Shown: positions 45,702-56,230, numbered from the stretch's first letter. The stretch: DNA of 64,000 nucleotides from Terrimonas ferruginea DSM 30193 (GCF_000425585.1 NZ_KE384398.1:88186-152185), one strand, 5' to 3'. The notes: a model not told the origin generated them from the letters alone. Numbers and translations are program-made.

Positions 45702-47057
45702 TCACGCCTTCTTCAACGGCAGGTGTATCACAAACGTACTTCCCTTGCCCAATACACTTTCCACTTTGATCTCGCCATGATGGCCTTCGATCATTGTTTT
45801 GACATAGCTGAGGCCCAGGCCAAATCCTTTTACGTTGTGCAGGTTGCCGGTGTGAGCGCGATAGAAACGCTCGAATACACGTTTCACCGTTTCCTTATTC
45901 ATGCCAATGCCGTTGTCTTCAAAACGCATCATCAAACGGCGGCCATCCACCTGCGTACTGATGCGTAATTGTACGGGCACATTTTCCTTGGAATATTTTA
46001 CGGCGTTATCAACGAGGTTGTTGACAAGGTTGGAAAAATGGACTTCATCTGCATCGATGAGGTCGTTCTCGGCCTGCAGCAGTAACTCTGCGTGCCCATT
46101 TTTTTCCTGCAACTGCAGGGCAAAATTATCCACCACATGTTTGATCACTTCGTGTACATGCAGCGGTTTAAGATTGAGTTCTACTTCCTGTCTTTCGAGT
46201 TGTGAGGCCTTGAGGATCGTTTCCACCTGGCGGTTCATGCGCTGATTTTCTTCCTTGATGATGCCCCGGAAGTATTCGATCTTTTCACGGTCCTGTAACA
46301 CGCGCTCATTCTTCATTGCATCCACGGCAAGTGATATGGTGGCAATGGGCGTTTTGAATTCGTGCGTCATGTTGTTGATAAAGTCGTTCTTGATTTCTCC
46401 CAGTTTTTTCTGACGGAGCATGGTGCGAACGGTGAGGTAGAATGCTGCGATGATGATCAGGGTGAAGAGTATAGCTAACGCGATTCTCAATTGCAATTGC
46501 TGTATCACCACGCTGCGCCAATCGAGCGCCACAATGATCATTACTTCATCGGAGGCCAGGTTCTCCGTTGCCGAACCACTGGGTGAGACGATCAGTATCC
46601 AGTTGGTAGCATAATTGTTGACTTTATCTTCGTATGCTTTGACGAAATTGCTGGTTTGTCTTTCAATACGTCCGAGTGAACTGTTGCGCGGATTGTCGAG
46701 CATCAGCACAAATTCAAACTTCAGGTCTTTGAGTCCTGCATGATCGAACTGGCGCCTGATTTTCTCATATAATTCACGTGTAGTGAAACGCGCGCCTACT
46801 GTTTGAAAATTGAGCAGGCCCTGTGCAAAATCATCCTTGAAAATATTACTTGTTCCTGTCTTCGGCGGAACAGGCATATAGGAGGCTTTGTATTCTTTCA
46901 GCTCATTGCCGATGCTGATACCCACTTCATCTACTTTTTGCTTTACACGATCCTCCTGTAAGAGGATCATGTTGCGCAGCCAGGAAATCTGAAACACAAT
47001 GATCCCGATAAGTGATAACGAGATGAGGATGGTAATGATGGTAAAAATTCTTTTCAC
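45702..47057 (-). CDS. Sensor histidine kinase, orphan
   Basis: A 451-residue membrane kinase. A first membrane helix (residues about 6-25), a periplasmic sensor part of about 165 residues and a second helix (about 191-210) precede the catalytic part. The phospho-accepting His232 is in MTHEFKTPIAT; the ATPase part shows NLVDNAVKYS and FEDNGIGM followed by GFGLGLSYV. There is no HAMP linker. No response regulator gene is adjacent, so its partner is elsewhere. The signal is unknown. Confidence 0.92.
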   Translation of the reverse strand: MKRIFTIITILISLSLIGIIVFQISWLRNMILLQEDRVKQKVDEVGISIGNELKEYKASYMPVPPKTGTSNIFKDDFAQGLLNFQTVGARFTTRELYEKIRRQFDHAGLKDLKFEFVLMLDNPRNSSLGRIERQTSNFVKAYEDKVNNYATNWILIVSPSGSATENLASDEVMIIVALDWRSVVIQQLQLRIALAILFTLIIIAAFYLTVRTMLRQKKLGEIKNDFINNMTHEFKTPIATISLAVDAMKNERVLQDREKIEYFRGIIKEENQRMNRQVETILKASQLERQEVELNLKPLHVHEVIKHVVDNFALQLQEKNGHAELLLQAENDLIDADEVHFSNLVNNLVDNAVKYSKENVPVQLRISTQVDGRRLMMRFEDNGIGMNKETVKRVFERFYRAHTGNLHNVKGFGLGLSYVKTMIEGHHGEIKVESVLGKGSTFVIHLPLKKA

Positions 47058-47249
47058 GTAGGCTGATGACTTAAGACGGAAAGATAATGGGTTTTGTTTT
47101 TATTTCCGGTGAAAAAGCCGTGTTTACCGGGCAGGTACACGGCAGGAAGCAAAATTACAACATGCATGGGTCACCACACAGGCAGCAAGGGTTGGATGAT
47201 TTTTTTTAACTTCATTTTTTAAAAACGATTTTTCGTTTTAAATTGAAGT

Positions 47250-47801
47250 ATGATAGAACCCGCTCCTGGAGTTTTGTTGATCGCCGACCCTTTCCTGAAA
47301 GATCCCAACTTTCTGCGAAGTGTTGTTTTCCTCTGCGAACATAAGACGGATGGAAGCTTCGGGTTTGTACTCAACCGTCGTTTCGATTCCAATCTCAATC
47401 AGTTGGTGCCTTCCCTGGCTGAATTTGACCTCCCTGTTTATTACGGTGGACCAGTACAGCCCGACACACTGCATTTTTTGCACCAGTATCCCGAAAAAAT
47501 TCCCGGAGGTACTGAAATCATCAAAAACGTTTATTGGGGCGGCGATTTTGAAATATTGGGCCACCTGCTCCGCACCGGTGAAATATCTCCCTCACGGATC
47601 CGCTTCTTTGTCGGCTATTCCGGTTGGGAGAGCGGTCAACTCGAAGCCGAACTCGAAGGAAAAAGCTGGCTGACGGTGCAGGCTACACGTCCGCTGATCT
47701 TTCATGCCCGGCCCGATGAATTATGGCGCGATTCGCTGCGGGAGTTAGGCGGTGATTACGAAATGATGATCAATTTTCCCCTGGATCCGCAGCTCAATTG
47801 A
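47250..47801 (+). CDS. YqgE/AlgH family protein
   Basis: A 183-residue protein of the UPF0301 family, recognised by GVLLIADPFLKDPNFLRSVVFLCEH at the N-terminus, YYGGPVQ in the middle and FVGYSGWESGQLEAEL after it. Its role is unclear despite wide conservation; no enzymatic motif is visible. It is transcribed away from the kinase gene across a 192-base gap in which a small dyad (AAAACG...CGTTTT at 47223-47239) lies close to the start. Confidence 0.93.
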   Translation: MIEPAPGVLLIADPFLKDPNFLRSVVFLCEHKTDGSFGFVLNRRFDSNLNQLVPSLAEFDLPVYYGGPVQPDTLHFLHQYPEKIPGGTEIIKNVYWGGDFEILGHLLRTGEISPSRIRFFVGYSGWESGQLEAELEGKSWLTVQATRPLIFHARPDELWRDSLRELGGDYEMMINFPLDPQLN

Positions 47802-47814
47802 GTGGTAGGTAAGG

Positions 47815-48105
47815 TGGATGGTGTAAGGTATAAGGTTTAAGGCGTAAGGCCGAAGCTTCGGCCTAAGGCATAAGGTGAAATAGCCGCCCGATACTTCGGG
47901 CGTAAGTAATAAATAAGCCGTCATTCAACGATTCAGCCTTCATGGCTCGTGAAGACTGAGCCCGAGGCGACCCATTCAGGATTAACGTCCCTTCGAGAGG
48001 CCGAAGTATCGGCCTCAGGGAACGCCTTCGAGAGGCCGAAGTATCGGCCTCAGAGAGCACAATTCACTGATTGACTTATTCACCATTCACCATTGACGAT
48101 TCACT
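47815..48105. repeat. Palindrome-rich intergenic repeat region
   Basis: The 375-base gap 47802-48176 holds TAAGG-type words (47815-47880), the palindrome GGCCGAAGCTTCGGCC (47848-47863), a GCCCGATACTTCGGGC dyad (47886-47901), two copies of GAGGCCGAAGTATCGGCCTC (47997-48016 and 48032-48051) spaced 35 bases apart, and a 9-mer array on the minus strand (48078-48105). I saw no gene here. Confidence 0.85.
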
Positions 48106-48137
48106 CCCCTGGCCCTACTTTTGCATTCTTATTTCTG

Positions 48138-48168
48138 TTGATTTTTGAATTTTGACTTTTTACTTTTG
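48138..48168 (+). promoter_or_regulatory. Promoter inside a TTTTGACTTTTTAC-type array
   Basis: TTG at 48138-48140 and TACTTTTG at 48161-48168 are 20 bases apart and match the Bacteroidota -33 and -7 elements. The -7 box belongs to an array of TTTTGACTTTTTACTTTTGA words that ends at the ATG of the next gene. Another TACTTTTG lies at 48116-48123. Confidence 0.5.
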
Positions 48169-48176
48169 AATTAATT

Positions 48177-48908
48177 ATGAAACGTCTACTACTCAGTGGT
48201 CTCCTGGCCACCACACTTTTCTTTTCATCCTGTGACACGCTGAAACAGGTTGCCTCCGCACTCGCTCCTTCGGAATATGAAATGGCTGCGGGACTGCGCG
48301 ATGCATTGACACAAGGCCTTTTTTCCGGATTTGATGCTTTCGCCAACCCTAACAGCGGTAACCCGCTGGTGCGTTTTGCTTTTCCCGGAGACGCTGCCAA
48401 GATCGAAAAGACGTTGAAAGACATCGGCATGACCAGCCTGGTAAACCAGGTGACCAGTAAGTTCACCAATGCCATGGTCTCCGCAGTATCATCCGCCAAG
48501 CCGATATTTCTGAACTCCGTTAAACAAATGAACCTGCGTGATGTGGTGAACCTGCTTGTTACCGACAACCTGCATGCCGCTACGGATTATTTCAAAAACA
48601 CCATGTCTCCCCAGTTGATGGTGGCTTTCCGCCCCATCGTCGACAGCACCGCCAATCTCAATGGCGCCAACCGTGAATGGACCAACCTCGTAAACGTTTA
48701 TAATAAAATTCCTTTCATCAATAAACCGCTTGAAAACAGCCTCACTGATTTCATCGCCGCAAGAGCGATAGACGGCATGTTCGTATCGGTAGCAGATGAA
48801 GAAGAAAAAATCCGCACGCGCTATGAGTTCCGCAAAACGGATATGATGAAAAGAGTATTCGGTTATGCCGAACAGGAACTGGTACGAAGGAAACAGGCGC
48901 AGCAATAA
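48177..48908 (+). CDS. DUF4197 lipoprotein
   Basis: The 243-residue product has a lipoprotein signal ending at Cys19 (LFFSSC) and an all-helical body matching DUF4197: GLRDALTQGL near residue 38, FPGDAAKIEKTLKDIG near 75 and a C-terminal FAARAIDGMF-like stretch (IAARAIDGMFVSVADEE). The function of the family is unknown; proteins with it sit in the envelope. The promoter lies inside a short repeat array. Confidence 0.88.
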   Translation: MKRLLLSGLLATTLFFSSCDTLKQVASALAPSEYEMAAGLRDALTQGLFSGFDAFANPNSGNPLVRFAFPGDAAKIEKTLKDIGMTSLVNQVTSKFTNAMVSAVSSAKPIFLNSVKQMNLRDVVNLLVTDNLHAATDYFKNTMSPQLMVAFRPIVDSTANLNGANREWTNLVNVYNKIPFINKPLENSLTDFIAARAIDGMFVSVADEEEKIRTRYEFRKTDMMKRVFGYAEQELVRRKQAQQ

Positions 48909-49095
48909 ATGCCAAAGGCATTTATGCAATGTGGAAATGTGTCACGAGGCCTGCGGCCTCGCAAATATGAAAATGTGCAAATGGGATCGGACTCGCTCTA
49001 TTAACAACGTCCCCATGAATGCGCTATAACAGCGAACATTTCTTTCAGACACATTTCCACATTTTCACATTTGCCGAAGGCGACACATTTCCACA
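48908..49095. repeat. Inverted arrays of ATGTGGAAATGTG-type words
   Basis: After the stop, AAATGCC-AAA-GGCATTT (48908-48924) and CGAGGCC-TGC-GGCCTCG (48945-48961) form small hairpins. GTGGAAATGTGTC (48931-48943) returns inverted at 49083-49095, and GAAAATGTG words return inverted near 49058-49072. Together they could fold into one large structure covering most of the 222-base gap. Confidence 0.75.
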
Positions 49096-49100
49096 TTAAG

Positions 49101-49126
49101 AAAAAGGCCGCTTTAGCGGCCTTTTT
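49101..49126. terminator. Bidirectional terminator
   Basis: AAAAAGGCCGCT and AGCGGCCTTTTT pair perfectly around TT, giving a T-run on both strands. It separates the convergent DUF4197 and amidase genes. Confidence 0.9.
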
Positions 49127-49130
49127 CTTT

Positions 49131-52100
49131 TTATTGAAGCATTACCTTAAAGGTTTCCCGTTCCTTGCCTTCCATCACGGCAGAAAGCCAGTAGGCTCCT
49201 CTTGCAAGTTTGTCTACCGGAATACTGATCTCCTGACCGGCGCCAACCGTTACATTATTCGTGTAAACAGTTTGCCCCATGGCATTCACCAGGGTGATGC
49301 CGAAGCGACCCGCTGCTGTAGAACGCACGCGGATAGCGGACTCTGCGGGATTCTGCACAACATACAGTCTTGACTGCTGGTTGTTTTTCAACAATACAAT
49401 ATTGGAAATAGTCTCACGCGTATCGTGATCGATGGCACGTACACGATAATAAGCTGATGCCTTTACATTGCGGTCGATGAAAGTATATGATGCACCTTCA
49501 GCCTGGTTACCGCGGGCAGGGATGCGCTCACTGATCACTTCGTAAGAAATACCATCCACGCTTCTTTCTACGATGAAATAACCCGTATTCACTTCAGAGC
49601 GGGTGATCCAGCGCAGTTCATTATACAACCCTTTCGCCTGGCCTTGCAGCTCCAGACCACTTACGGGCAGCGGGACCAACGGAGTGGCCAGGTAATTCAC
49701 CGATGCACAGAGCAGGTTGTTGCGCACATTGTCATCCAGGATCGTTTCGATAGGGAAACCATAGAACAACAGGTTGTATGCTCCTTTGTAACCAACACCC
49801 GCACCATCACCTGTTCCACCGGAATAAGTCAGCACGATCTCTGAACCATTGACAGCACCAAGACGATCAGGGAAATCGACATTGTAATATTTAACTGTTC
49901 CGTCACTGAACGCTCCTGTTTGGCCCGTGAAGAGAGAGGGCGTGCCGGCGAATACATAGGTATTGGCATCATCGCCAACATACGTTGCTTTGAGATAATT
50001 GTTCAGGAAAGGGACATCTGTATTAGGTGCACCTGCTCGCATTTCATAAGCGATTTCAGCGCCGGACAATAATAAACGGCCGCCGCCATCAAGGTAGGTA
50101 GCGATGCGTTGCTTTTCATTCGCATCGAGCGATTTGTCTACGGTACTTTCTTCACCAACATACCAATCTACCGCATAATAATCACCGAGATTGATCAGTC
50201 CGTTTGCCACTACTTCATTCTGCGCACCATCGAATGCAATACCACAACTCGACAATCCATTGCCATGTTCAACCATGTAATCGTAGCTATTTATTCTTTC
50301 GAGCAGCATACGTCTTACATTACCCAATGTTGCGTTTTCTGTTCGCAAAATGGTGGAAGAAGAGTCCAGGCGATCAAATCCATCTACAATCAGGTAAGGC
50401 ACGGGAGTATTACCTGACGGTGTTCGGGCTGCCACTACAGAAGAAGCAAATGATTCACCACCGGCATTGGTTGCTGTAATCTTGAAAAAATAAGTTTTAT
50501 CCTGAACGCCCGAAAAGGTGTAGTTGGTACCCGACACAGCAGTGCCATTATCAAACCCTTTACCGTTTTCACTAACATATACACGATAGCCTGTGGCCGC
50601 ATCACCGTAGATACCTCCGGAAACCGGTGCATCCCAACTTACTTCTACCTGTGCATTGGTAGTATTACGTGCGCGCACCAGTCTTGGCTCTTCAGGAAGA
50701 AAGTTCAACGGACTTCCGTCACGATTATTATAAAAACGGACAATTCCCTTATATATGGCACGGGAAGCCATACGACGGAATTCAGGGGCTTTGAGTGCAG
50801 AGGCGTCTGCAATCTGATCATGAAAAGCAAGCTCCAGTAATATACCGGGCATTGTATTGAGCAAACGGAACTCAGCAAAATTTGCTTCCTTCACTCCTCT
50901 GTCTGCCCACGTGCTTTGCCATCCTGCACGTAAATCAGCGACAACCTGATTGTGGATAAACCCACGCAACTCTGTACTGCCTGCCGTGATATTGGGGCGC
51001 CCTGCACCAAGGCCGTTATAACGATATGTTTCCGTACCTCTTCCGCCTGCCGCATTGGTGTGAAAAGAAACGAAAATTGAATTAGCTATTTCTTCTGGCG
51101 TTCCTTTATTCATTTCCCATTCCGCATAAAGCGGTCGGACAGTAGGATCGCCATAGCATGTCGGATAACCCTGGTAGTTGGCAAATTGTGCAGCAGATTC
51201 TTCAAAGCGTGGTCTTCCACTCGGCAGGCCTCCATAAGTACAATCAGGTGCCTGACCACGGCCACCACCCCATCGTACAGCGTCCGCCACAATTGCCTGA
51301 CCATCTTCTGCAGACTCGTTGCTGATTGTTACACTATATTGTTGTCCTGCAAAAAAATAAAACTGTCCCAGGTGAATCCAGGTATTGCTGTGTATTTCCT
51401 GGTTTACAGTAAAGGTTGTAGATCCACCAGCGTGGGTGATAATGTACTTAACGTCAGTGGCGCGATTGGTTCCTGCTATAAAGCGTACAGACACCCAGTA
51501 CAACGCACTTGAATCTATTTGAGGAGAAAATACTGCAGTACTTGTGGCCGCAGGGCTAGCCATGGCTGTGCGGTAAGTACCGCCATAACCGGCAATTGTT
51601 CCGTCTGTCCATGTTCCTGTTTCGGTGTAATGCGGCGCTCCCTGATCGTTATCGACAATCACTTCGCGGGGATTAACATCCCTCTCCCGTACACTCCAGA
51701 CCTTAGCTCCGGCATTGGTGAGATAATGCTGAAGATAATAATCGATACTTTCTGCTGTGATAAAATCTTCCACCAGTTGGAATGTAGTACCACGTTGGGT
51801 GGTAAATCCTGAACCTGCGTTATACCAGCCATGTCCCGGGCTCAACCATACGGTTTTGCCTGTAAGGGATCCTGTAGCAAAACTATTACTACCCGGAAAA
51901 ACCCGCGACTGCAACTGAGCATTTTTGCCCGGTATAGCAGGATAAGAATCGTTGTTTTCAACAGGTTTGTAAACGGGCGGCTCAGGCATGTAAGTGAACG
52001 CATCAAGCGGATGCCACTGTCCGTCTTCGCTGCTGCGCGCCCAGAACAAAACATTTTTTACACCTGCTTCATCGTGCAGCGACAAAGAAGTTTCCAGTAA

Positions 52101-52334
52101 GTTTTCTGGAGCAGACAGATCGATTTCTCCTTTTGAGAAATGACCGGATACATTGAAAAAGATGTGTAGTTGTCCATCTTTTTTCACCACACTGTCCGCA
52201 GTCAGTCCGGATATATTACCGGCAAGATCGTGCGAAAACAAACGTTGAATTCTTTTAAGGAGAACGCTGTCCGATTGTGCAGACGCGTGTTGAATTGTTG
52301 CTGCAAGGAGCAACAGCAGGAGCAATCTTCTCAT
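49131..52334 (-). CDS. Secreted N-acetylmuramoyl-L-alanine amidase with a T9SS sorting domain
   Basis: The 1067-residue protein cleaves the bond between MurNAc and L-alanine in peptidoglycan. A signal peptide (MRRLLLLLLLAATIQHASAQ) sets the start at 52334. The amidase_3 domain is split: the zinc motif SPGHGWYNAGSGF comes first, a golvesin/Xly-like beta-sandwich (about residues 230-355) is inserted, and FHTNAAGGRGTETY and ILLELAFHD complete the site. A fibronectin type III domain, a GATase-like domain (VDGFDRLDS onward) and a C-terminal type IX secretion sorting domain (VVQNPAESAIRVRS ... LARGAYWLS) follow. It is therefore expected at the cell surface or in the medium. Confidence 0.9.
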   Translation of the reverse strand: MRRLLLLLLLAATIQHASAQSDSVLLKRIQRLFSHDLAGNISGLTADSVVKKDGQLHIFFNVSGHFSKGEIDLSAPENLLETSLSLHDEAGVKNVLFWARSSEDGQWHPLDAFTYMPEPPVYKPVENNDSYPAIPGKNAQLQSRVFPGSNSFATGSLTGKTVWLSPGHGWYNAGSGFTTQRGTTFQLVEDFITAESIDYYLQHYLTNAGAKVWSVRERDVNPREVIVDNDQGAPHYTETGTWTDGTIAGYGGTYRTAMASPAATSTAVFSPQIDSSALYWVSVRFIAGTNRATDVKYIITHAGGSTTFTVNQEIHSNTWIHLGQFYFFAGQQYSVTISNESAEDGQAIVADAVRWGGGRGQAPDCTYGGLPSGRPRFEESAAQFANYQGYPTCYGDPTVRPLYAEWEMNKGTPEEIANSIFVSFHTNAAGGRGTETYRYNGLGAGRPNITAGSTELRGFIHNQVVADLRAGWQSTWADRGVKEANFAEFRLLNTMPGILLELAFHDQIADASALKAPEFRRMASRAIYKGIVRFYNNRDGSPLNFLPEEPRLVRARNTTNAQVEVSWDAPVSGGIYGDAATGYRVYVSENGKGFDNGTAVSGTNYTFSGVQDKTYFFKITATNAGGESFASSVVAARTPSGNTPVPYLIVDGFDRLDSSSTILRTENATLGNVRRMLLERINSYDYMVEHGNGLSSCGIAFDGAQNEVVANGLINLGDYYAVDWYVGEESTVDKSLDANEKQRIATYLDGGGRLLLSGAEIAYEMRAGAPNTDVPFLNNYLKATYVGDDANTYVFAGTPSLFTGQTGAFSDGTVKYYNVDFPDRLGAVNGSEIVLTYSGGTGDGAGVGYKGAYNLLFYGFPIETILDDNVRNNLLCASVNYLATPLVPLPVSGLELQGQAKGLYNELRWITRSEVNTGYFIVERSVDGISYEVISERIPARGNQAEGASYTFIDRNVKASAYYRVRAIDHDTRETISNIVLLKNNQQSRLYVVQNPAESAIRVRSTAAGRFGITLVNAMGQTVYTNNVTVGAGQEISIPVDKLARGAYWLSAVMEGKERETFKVMLQ

Positions 52335-52493
52335 TGTTTGGCAGAGTTTAGTTGAGTTTGGCAGGACAAGGCGAACCTGAATATACAGAAAAACGCATAT
52401 TAATGCAAAAAAGCGCATAAAATAGCGTAATCAGGCGAGGGAAACCGCCGGTTCGGGAATCAACCGGCAACAATAAGAAGGGATGGAAATGGA

Positions 52494-52520
52494 AAAGCCC
52501 CCGCGTGATGCGGGGGCTTT
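52494..52520 (-). terminator. Terminator of the atpD-atpC operon
   Basis: AAAGCCCCCGC and GCGGGGGCTTT pair around a 5-base loop. On the minus strand it lies 79 bases after the atpC stop and is followed by a short T-run. Confidence 0.85.
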
Positions 52521-52598
52521 CTACAGTTTTCAAAATCCCGGATAGGCTGGTTTTTCACCCAGTCTATTTATGGCTTCTCGTTAGCAGCCAGGTCTGAA

Positions 52599-52862
52599 TT
52601 ATACAGACTCTACAGGGACAGCTCCTTCAACCAGCACTGTAGCTTTGTTGTTGAGTACCTCAACAAAGCCACCCTGAATATCGAAGAAAGCGAAATGTTG
52701 TTGCTTATCCTTCAGCACTTTCACGCGTCCGGCTTTCAAAGCACTGATCAGCGGGGCGTGCTTCTCGAGCACTTCAAATGAACCGCTGATACCCGGCAAT
52801 TGAACACCGTACACTTCGCCGCTGAACAGCTTACGCTCCGGAGTTAATATTTCTAAAGTCAT
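52599..52862 (-). CDS. atpC: ATP synthase epsilon subunit, short form
   Basis: Epsilon links the F1 catalytic head to the rotor. Only the N-terminal beta-barrel domain is present (MTLEILTPERKLFSGEVYGVQLPGISG, 87 residues); the C-terminal helical domain that can inhibit the enzyme in E. coli is missing, as is usual in Bacteroidota. It follows atpD by 54 bases that contain a repeat hairpin. Confidence 0.95.
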   Translation of the reverse strand: MTLEILTPERKLFSGEVYGVQLPGISGSFEVLEKHAPLISALKAGRVKVLKDKQQHFAFFDIQGGFVEVLNNKATVLVEGAVPVESV

Positions 52863-52869
52863 AATAGTA

Positions 52870-52916
52870 ATTTGATAATTTGAAAGTTTGAAAATCAGTT
52901 ATTTCAAATCTTCAAA

Positions 52917-52918
<2 letters not shown>
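52870..52918. repeat. Inverted AATTTGAAA-type array between atpD and atpC
   Basis: TAATTTGAAAGTTTGAAAAT-like words (52870-52897) are followed after a few bases by their inverse (52900-52918), so an mRNA hairpin of about 18 base pairs can form between the two coding regions. The right arm touches the atpD stop codon. Confidence 0.75.
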
Positions 52919-54431
<1,513 letters not shown>

Positions 54432-54443
54432 TTATTTTGGCCG

Positions 54444-54451
54444 CAAAGGTA
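54444..54451 (-). promoter_or_regulatory. -7 box of atpD
   Basis: The minus strand reads TACCTTTG, an exact TAnnTTTG match 28 bases before the atpD start codon, followed by GCGGCC. No TTG was seen at the expected -33 distance. Confidence 0.5.
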
Positions 54452-54514
54452 AGGGTCAGCAGCAGAATTAAGAAATAAGATATCAGATTTTACAAAGCAG
54501 TGGAAAACAAGGCC

Positions 54515-54538
54515 TCCCGCGTGGATATCCACGCGGGA
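54515..54538. repeat. 24-base perfect palindrome upstream of atpD
   Basis: Two 12-base arms (TCCCGCGTGGAT and its complement) meet without a spacer. It lies between divergent genes, about 99 bases upstream of atpD and 100 bases upstream of the L,D-transpeptidase gene, where a dimeric regulator could bind; no T-run suggests termination. Confidence 0.75.
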
Positions 54539-54540
54539 AA

Positions 54541-54622
54541 GTCAAAATTCAAAAGTAAAAATTCAAAAATTATGACCACAGGAGCTGTTCCCTTTTGACT
54601 TTTTACTTTTGACTTTTGAATT
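54541..54622. repeat. Inverted TTTTGAC/TTTTTAC-type arrays
   Basis: AAAATTCAAAAGTAAAAATTC words (54541-54572) are followed by the inverse type TTTTGACTTTTTACTTTTGA (54592-54622), which runs to within 16 bases of the next ATG. The same array type precedes the DUF4197 gene at 48141-48173. It contains the promoter-like TACTTTTG at 54604-54611. Confidence 0.8.
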
Positions 54623-54637
54623 ATTTATCTTGCCGCC

Positions 54638-56230
54638 ATGAAAAAGACCCTGCCGCTCCTCCTACTTGTCCTGTGGCTGGCTTCCTGCAAAAACCAGCAG
54701 AAAAAGTTTGTTGTTCAGCCCCGTGACACCACTATTACAGTATCCAACGCCTACAGCGACCTGTTTTTCGACAGCACGGCCATGGAACAATTCCTGGTGA
54801 AAGAAGCCGTTTCCGACAGCCTCGCCGACCGCATGCGCAGTTTCTACAACAGCCGCAACTACCAATACGCCTGGTTCGACAGCACCGGCATCGCCGAATA
54901 TGTTCCCAGCTTCCTCAACGCCCAGAGCCAGTACATCAGCTATTCCGGCGACAGCTCGGTTTACAGCCCTTTTCTGCAGCAACTCCAGGATTCTGTCACT
55001 GCCGATAGCAGTCTTTACAAGGTGCCTGCTTCCGACCGGCTCAAAACCGAGTTGCAGTTAACGCAAAACTTTTTCCGTTACGCCGCCAAAGCCTACCAGG
55101 GCGATGGCAGCATCAACGCACAGGACCTTGGCTGGTTCATTCCCCGCAAAAAGATCAACCTTACCGCATTGCTCGATTCCATGATCACCAGCAAAGACGG
55201 CGACCTGGCCGCCCATGCTCCCGTGAACCGGCAATACAACCTCCTCAAAGAACAGCTCCTCAAATACTATGCGCTCGAAAAACAGGGAGCCTGGGACAGC
55301 ATCGCCATCGATCAGAAATTTTACAAAACCGGTGACCATTCTCCGGCCATCCGCCGCATCAAAGACCGGCTCACCCTCACCGGTGATCTCCGTACAACCG
55401 ATACCACCGATGTGTTCGATACTACTTTACAAACCGCCGTACGCCGTTTCCAGCACCGCTACGGCCTCAAGGAGGACGGTGCCATCGGCAGCTCCCTGAT
55501 GAAAGAATTGAACAGGCCCATCAGCGAGCGCATCCGGCAATTACTCATCAACATGGAACGCATCCGCTGGACACCCGCCGACCTGCCCGCAGATTACCTG
55601 CTCGTCAACATTCCGGCTTATAAACTGTTTGTTTACCAGGGTGGCAAACTCGACTGGTCGATGAATGTGGTGGTAGGCACCACGGCACACAATACGGTGA
55701 TCTTCCGCGGCGATATGAAATACATTGTATTCAGTCCTTATTGGAATGTGCCGCCCAGCATTATCAAAAACGAGATAGCACCGGCCATGAAGCGCAATCC
55801 TAATTATCTCGCCAGGAAAAATATGGAATGGAACGGCGGAGCCGTAAGACAAAAACCCGGTCCCGGCAATTCCTTGGGATTGGTGAAATTCCTTTTCCCG
55901 AACAGCTACAACATTTACCTGCACGATACGCCAAGTAAAAGCCTGTTCGGAGAAACCAACCGCGCATTCAGCCACGGTTGTATCCGTCTGGCCGAACCAA
56001 AGCGCCTGGCAGAATACCTGCTTCGCAATGACAGCGCGTGGACAACAGAGAAAATAACGGCGGCCATGAATGCCGGAAAGGAAAAATATGTAACACTCAA
56101 ACCAACCATACCCGTGTTTATCGGTTATTTTACCGCCTGGGTCGACAGCGACGGCGAACTGAATTTCCGCGATGATATTTACGGACACGATAAAAAACTG
56201 GCGGAGAAAATGTTTGCCGTACGCAAATAA
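54638..56230 (+). CDS. L,D-transpeptidase lipoprotein (LdtD/YcbB type)
   Basis: L,D-transpeptidases form 3-3 cross-links in peptidoglycan and resist most penicillins. The lipoprotein signal ends at Cys17 (LWLASC). An N-terminal scaffold domain is followed by a peptidoglycan-binding domain (about residues 228-290, SPAIRRIKDRL ... RRFQHRYGLKEDGAIG) and the YkuD catalytic domain, whose active site is His446-Gly447-Cys448-Ile449-Arg450 in SHGCIRL. Length 530 fits the YcbB type. The likely location is the periplasmic side of an envelope membrane. Confidence 0.93.
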   Translation: MKKTLPLLLLVLWLASCKNQQKKFVVQPRDTTITVSNAYSDLFFDSTAMEQFLVKEAVSDSLADRMRSFYNSRNYQYAWFDSTGIAEYVPSFLNAQSQYISYSGDSSVYSPFLQQLQDSVTADSSLYKVPASDRLKTELQLTQNFFRYAAKAYQGDGSINAQDLGWFIPRKKINLTALLDSMITSKDGDLAAHAPVNRQYNLLKEQLLKYYALEKQGAWDSIAIDQKFYKTGDHSPAIRRIKDRLTLTGDLRTTDTTDVFDTTLQTAVRRFQHRYGLKEDGAIGSSLMKELNRPISERIRQLLINMERIRWTPADLPADYLLVNIPAYKLFVYQGGKLDWSMNVVVGTTAHNTVIFRGDMKYIVFSPYWNVPPSIIKNEIAPAMKRNPNYLARKNMEWNGGAVRQKPGPGNSLGLVKFLFPNSYNIYLHDTPSKSLFGETNRAFSHGCIRLAEPKRLAEYLLRNDSAWTTEKITAAMNAGKEKYVTLKPTIPVFIGYFTAWVDSDGELNFRDDIYGHDKKLAEKMFAVRK

